This document shows, piece after piece, positions 63,177 through 64,000 of a stretch of DNA of 64,000 bases. Both the position numbers and the translations under genes were made by a program. Numbering within the stretch: position 1 is the first letter of the stretch; each line of letters begins with the position of its first letter. The stretch is from Anaeromyxobacter oryzae (GTDB taxonomy: Bacteria > Myxococcota > Myxococcia > Myxococcales > Anaeromyxobacteraceae). The DNA is taken from contig NZ_AP025591.1 of assembly GCF_023169945.1 (NCBI RefSeq), positions 2,440,501 to 2,504,500 on the forward strand, written 5' to 3'. Below the pieces are notes generated by a model that saw only the letters and a list, made by a program, of their open reading frames with translations, was not told where the DNA came from and ran no database searches.

Positions 63177-64000
63177 GGTCGTTCCTCCGTGAGCAGGGTC
63201 CACAGGTGGAGCGCGGCGTAGGCGCGCCAGGGTCGCCACCGCTCGGCGCGCCGGAGCGCCTCGCGCTCGGAGCCGCCGAGCGCCGCCCGGAGCCCGAGGT
63301 CCCCTGCGGGGAACGCATCGGGCCATCCGAGCGCGCGGAGCGCCACGACCTGCGCGGTCCAGGGTCCGATCCCGGGCAGCGCCTCGAGGCGCGCGACCGT
63401 CTCCTCCGGGTCCGCGAGCCGGTCGAGGCGGAGGCCCTCCCGCGCCACCGCCCGGGCGAGGGCGATCACGGTGCGCGCGCGGGCGCCCGGCATCCCGAGC
63501 GTCGCGACGTCGCGCTCCGTCGCGGCCGCGAGCACCTCCGCGGCGGGGAAGAGCCTCCGGAGCGCCGGCACCGGGGCCGTGACCGGCGCGCCGAACCGCT
63601 CGACCAGCCGCCCGGCGATCGTCGTCGCGCCGCGCACCGAGACCTGCTGGCCGAGCACCGCGCGGACCGCGACCTCGAACCCGTCGAACGCACCCGGCAC
63701 GCGCAGGCCCGGGTGACGCGCGACGAGCGGCCCGAGGAGGCGATCCGGCCGGAGGTGCGCGTCGATCGCGGCAGGCCGTGCGTCGAGGTCGGCGAGCGCC
63801 CGGACCCGGCCGGCGACGTCGACGAGCGCGCCGGCGAGCGCGGGCGCGACCTCGACGCGGAGCGCCGGACGGCCGCGCTCCGGGCGCACCGCGATCCAGC
63901 CGGCGCGCCCGCCCATCGCGACGGTGCGCCGGTAGACGCCGCCCTCGATCGACTCGACCCCTGGGGTCGCCCGCGGCCGGAGGAACGCGAGCAGCGCGGC
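63173..64000 (-). CDS. alkA: 3-methyladenine DNA glycosylase II, 3' part
   Basis: The gene runs off the end of the window; the frame is open to base 64000 and the visible 275 residues begin [20 protein letters not shown], an AlkA N-terminal stretch. The HhH motif [18 protein letters not shown] and the catalytic aspartate in [13 protein letters not shown] are present, with [10 protein letters not shown] near the end. It excises alkylated bases. The 5' end could be a plain AlkA or an Ada-AlkA fusion. It overlaps ogt as ATGA. Confidence 0.93.
   Translation of the reverse strand, partial: AALLAFLRPRATPGVESIEGGVYRRTVAMGGRAGWIAVRPERGRPALRVEVAPALAGALVDVAGRVRALADLDARPAAIDAHLRPDRLLGPLVARHPGLRVPGAFDGFEVAVRAVLGQQVSVRGATTIAGRLVERFGAPVTAPVPALRRLFPAAEVLAAATERDVATLGMPGARARTVIALARAVAREGLRLDRLADPEETVARLEALPGIGPWTAQVVALRALGWPDAFPAGDLGLRAALGGSEREALRRAERWRPWRAYAALHLWTLLTEERP

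Overview
The window is very GC-rich bacterial DNA with almost no non-coding space. Gene content points to a myxobacterium close to Anaeromyxobacter (inference, no search run): NrfHA nitrite ammonification genes, a decaheme surface cytochrome, Cys-rich lipoproteins, large sigma-54 activators and a prmC-murA-hisG block. No insertion sequence, prophage, CRISPR array or rRNA was seen.

Layout. 1-3700: end of prmC, murA, hisG, a zinc-ribbon gene behind a good sigma-54 promoter match, and a YuiH-type molybdopterin oxidoreductase. 3873-3948: tRNA-Gly(CCC) with a terminator. 4014-6033: a CPBP protease remnant, an ArsM-like methyltransferase whose reading frame is crossed by an in-frame TGA, and a divergent ArsR-rhodanese gene behind a perfect palindrome. 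6179-10854: nucleoside phosphorylase, methyltransferase, GNAT, aminotransferase and NmrA genes. 10961-14931: a signalling cluster of a periplasmic-sensor sigma-54 activator, a response regulator and an ABM-histidine kinase fusion. 15426-20706: secreted proteins and lipoproteins. 20777-23182: an ECF41 sigma gene divergent from an AhpD-like and an SDR gene, each behind a matching promoter. 23240-28168: a secreted repeat protein, a PaaK-like ligase, copCD and a PNPOx-like gene. 28302-31755: diheme cytochrome, nrfH and nrfA. 31935-36626: citrate lyase operon citCD-PPC-citEFX. 36717-39252: DUF4337, AraC and hydrolase genes. 39262-43806: decaheme collagen-stalk cytochrome and a Cys-Cys repeat lipoprotein. 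43962-50710: M48-like peptidase plus an 1846-residue kinase-like/helicase/nuclease/WGR protein. 50876-56830: GH25, PfpI, SDR, secreted peptidase-like, cyclopropane synthase and HAD genes. 56963-61593: PrpR-type activator divergent from sucCD. 61656-64000: small proteins, CBS protein, ogt and the end of alkA.

Main points. (1) The ArsM-like gene at 4465-5247 is probably a selenoprotein: the TGA lies where relatives have cysteine, the frame continues in family-like sequence to a normal stop, and a strong hairpin starts just after the TGA at SECIS distance. (2) The two-gene unit at 43962-50710 resembles Mokosh-type defence architecture but carries a degenerate kinase lobe, a Vsr/DUF559-like nuclease, a WGR domain and a metallopeptidase partner. 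(3) The ECF41 pair gives a readable regulatory circuit. (4) The PrpR-type gene with a -24/-12 site and dyad before sucCD suggests sigma-54 control of a succinyl-CoA ligase.

Operons are tight: ATGA or GTGA overlaps join 6179/6994, 13885/13472, 27377/26973, 32960, 33703 and 64000/63176.
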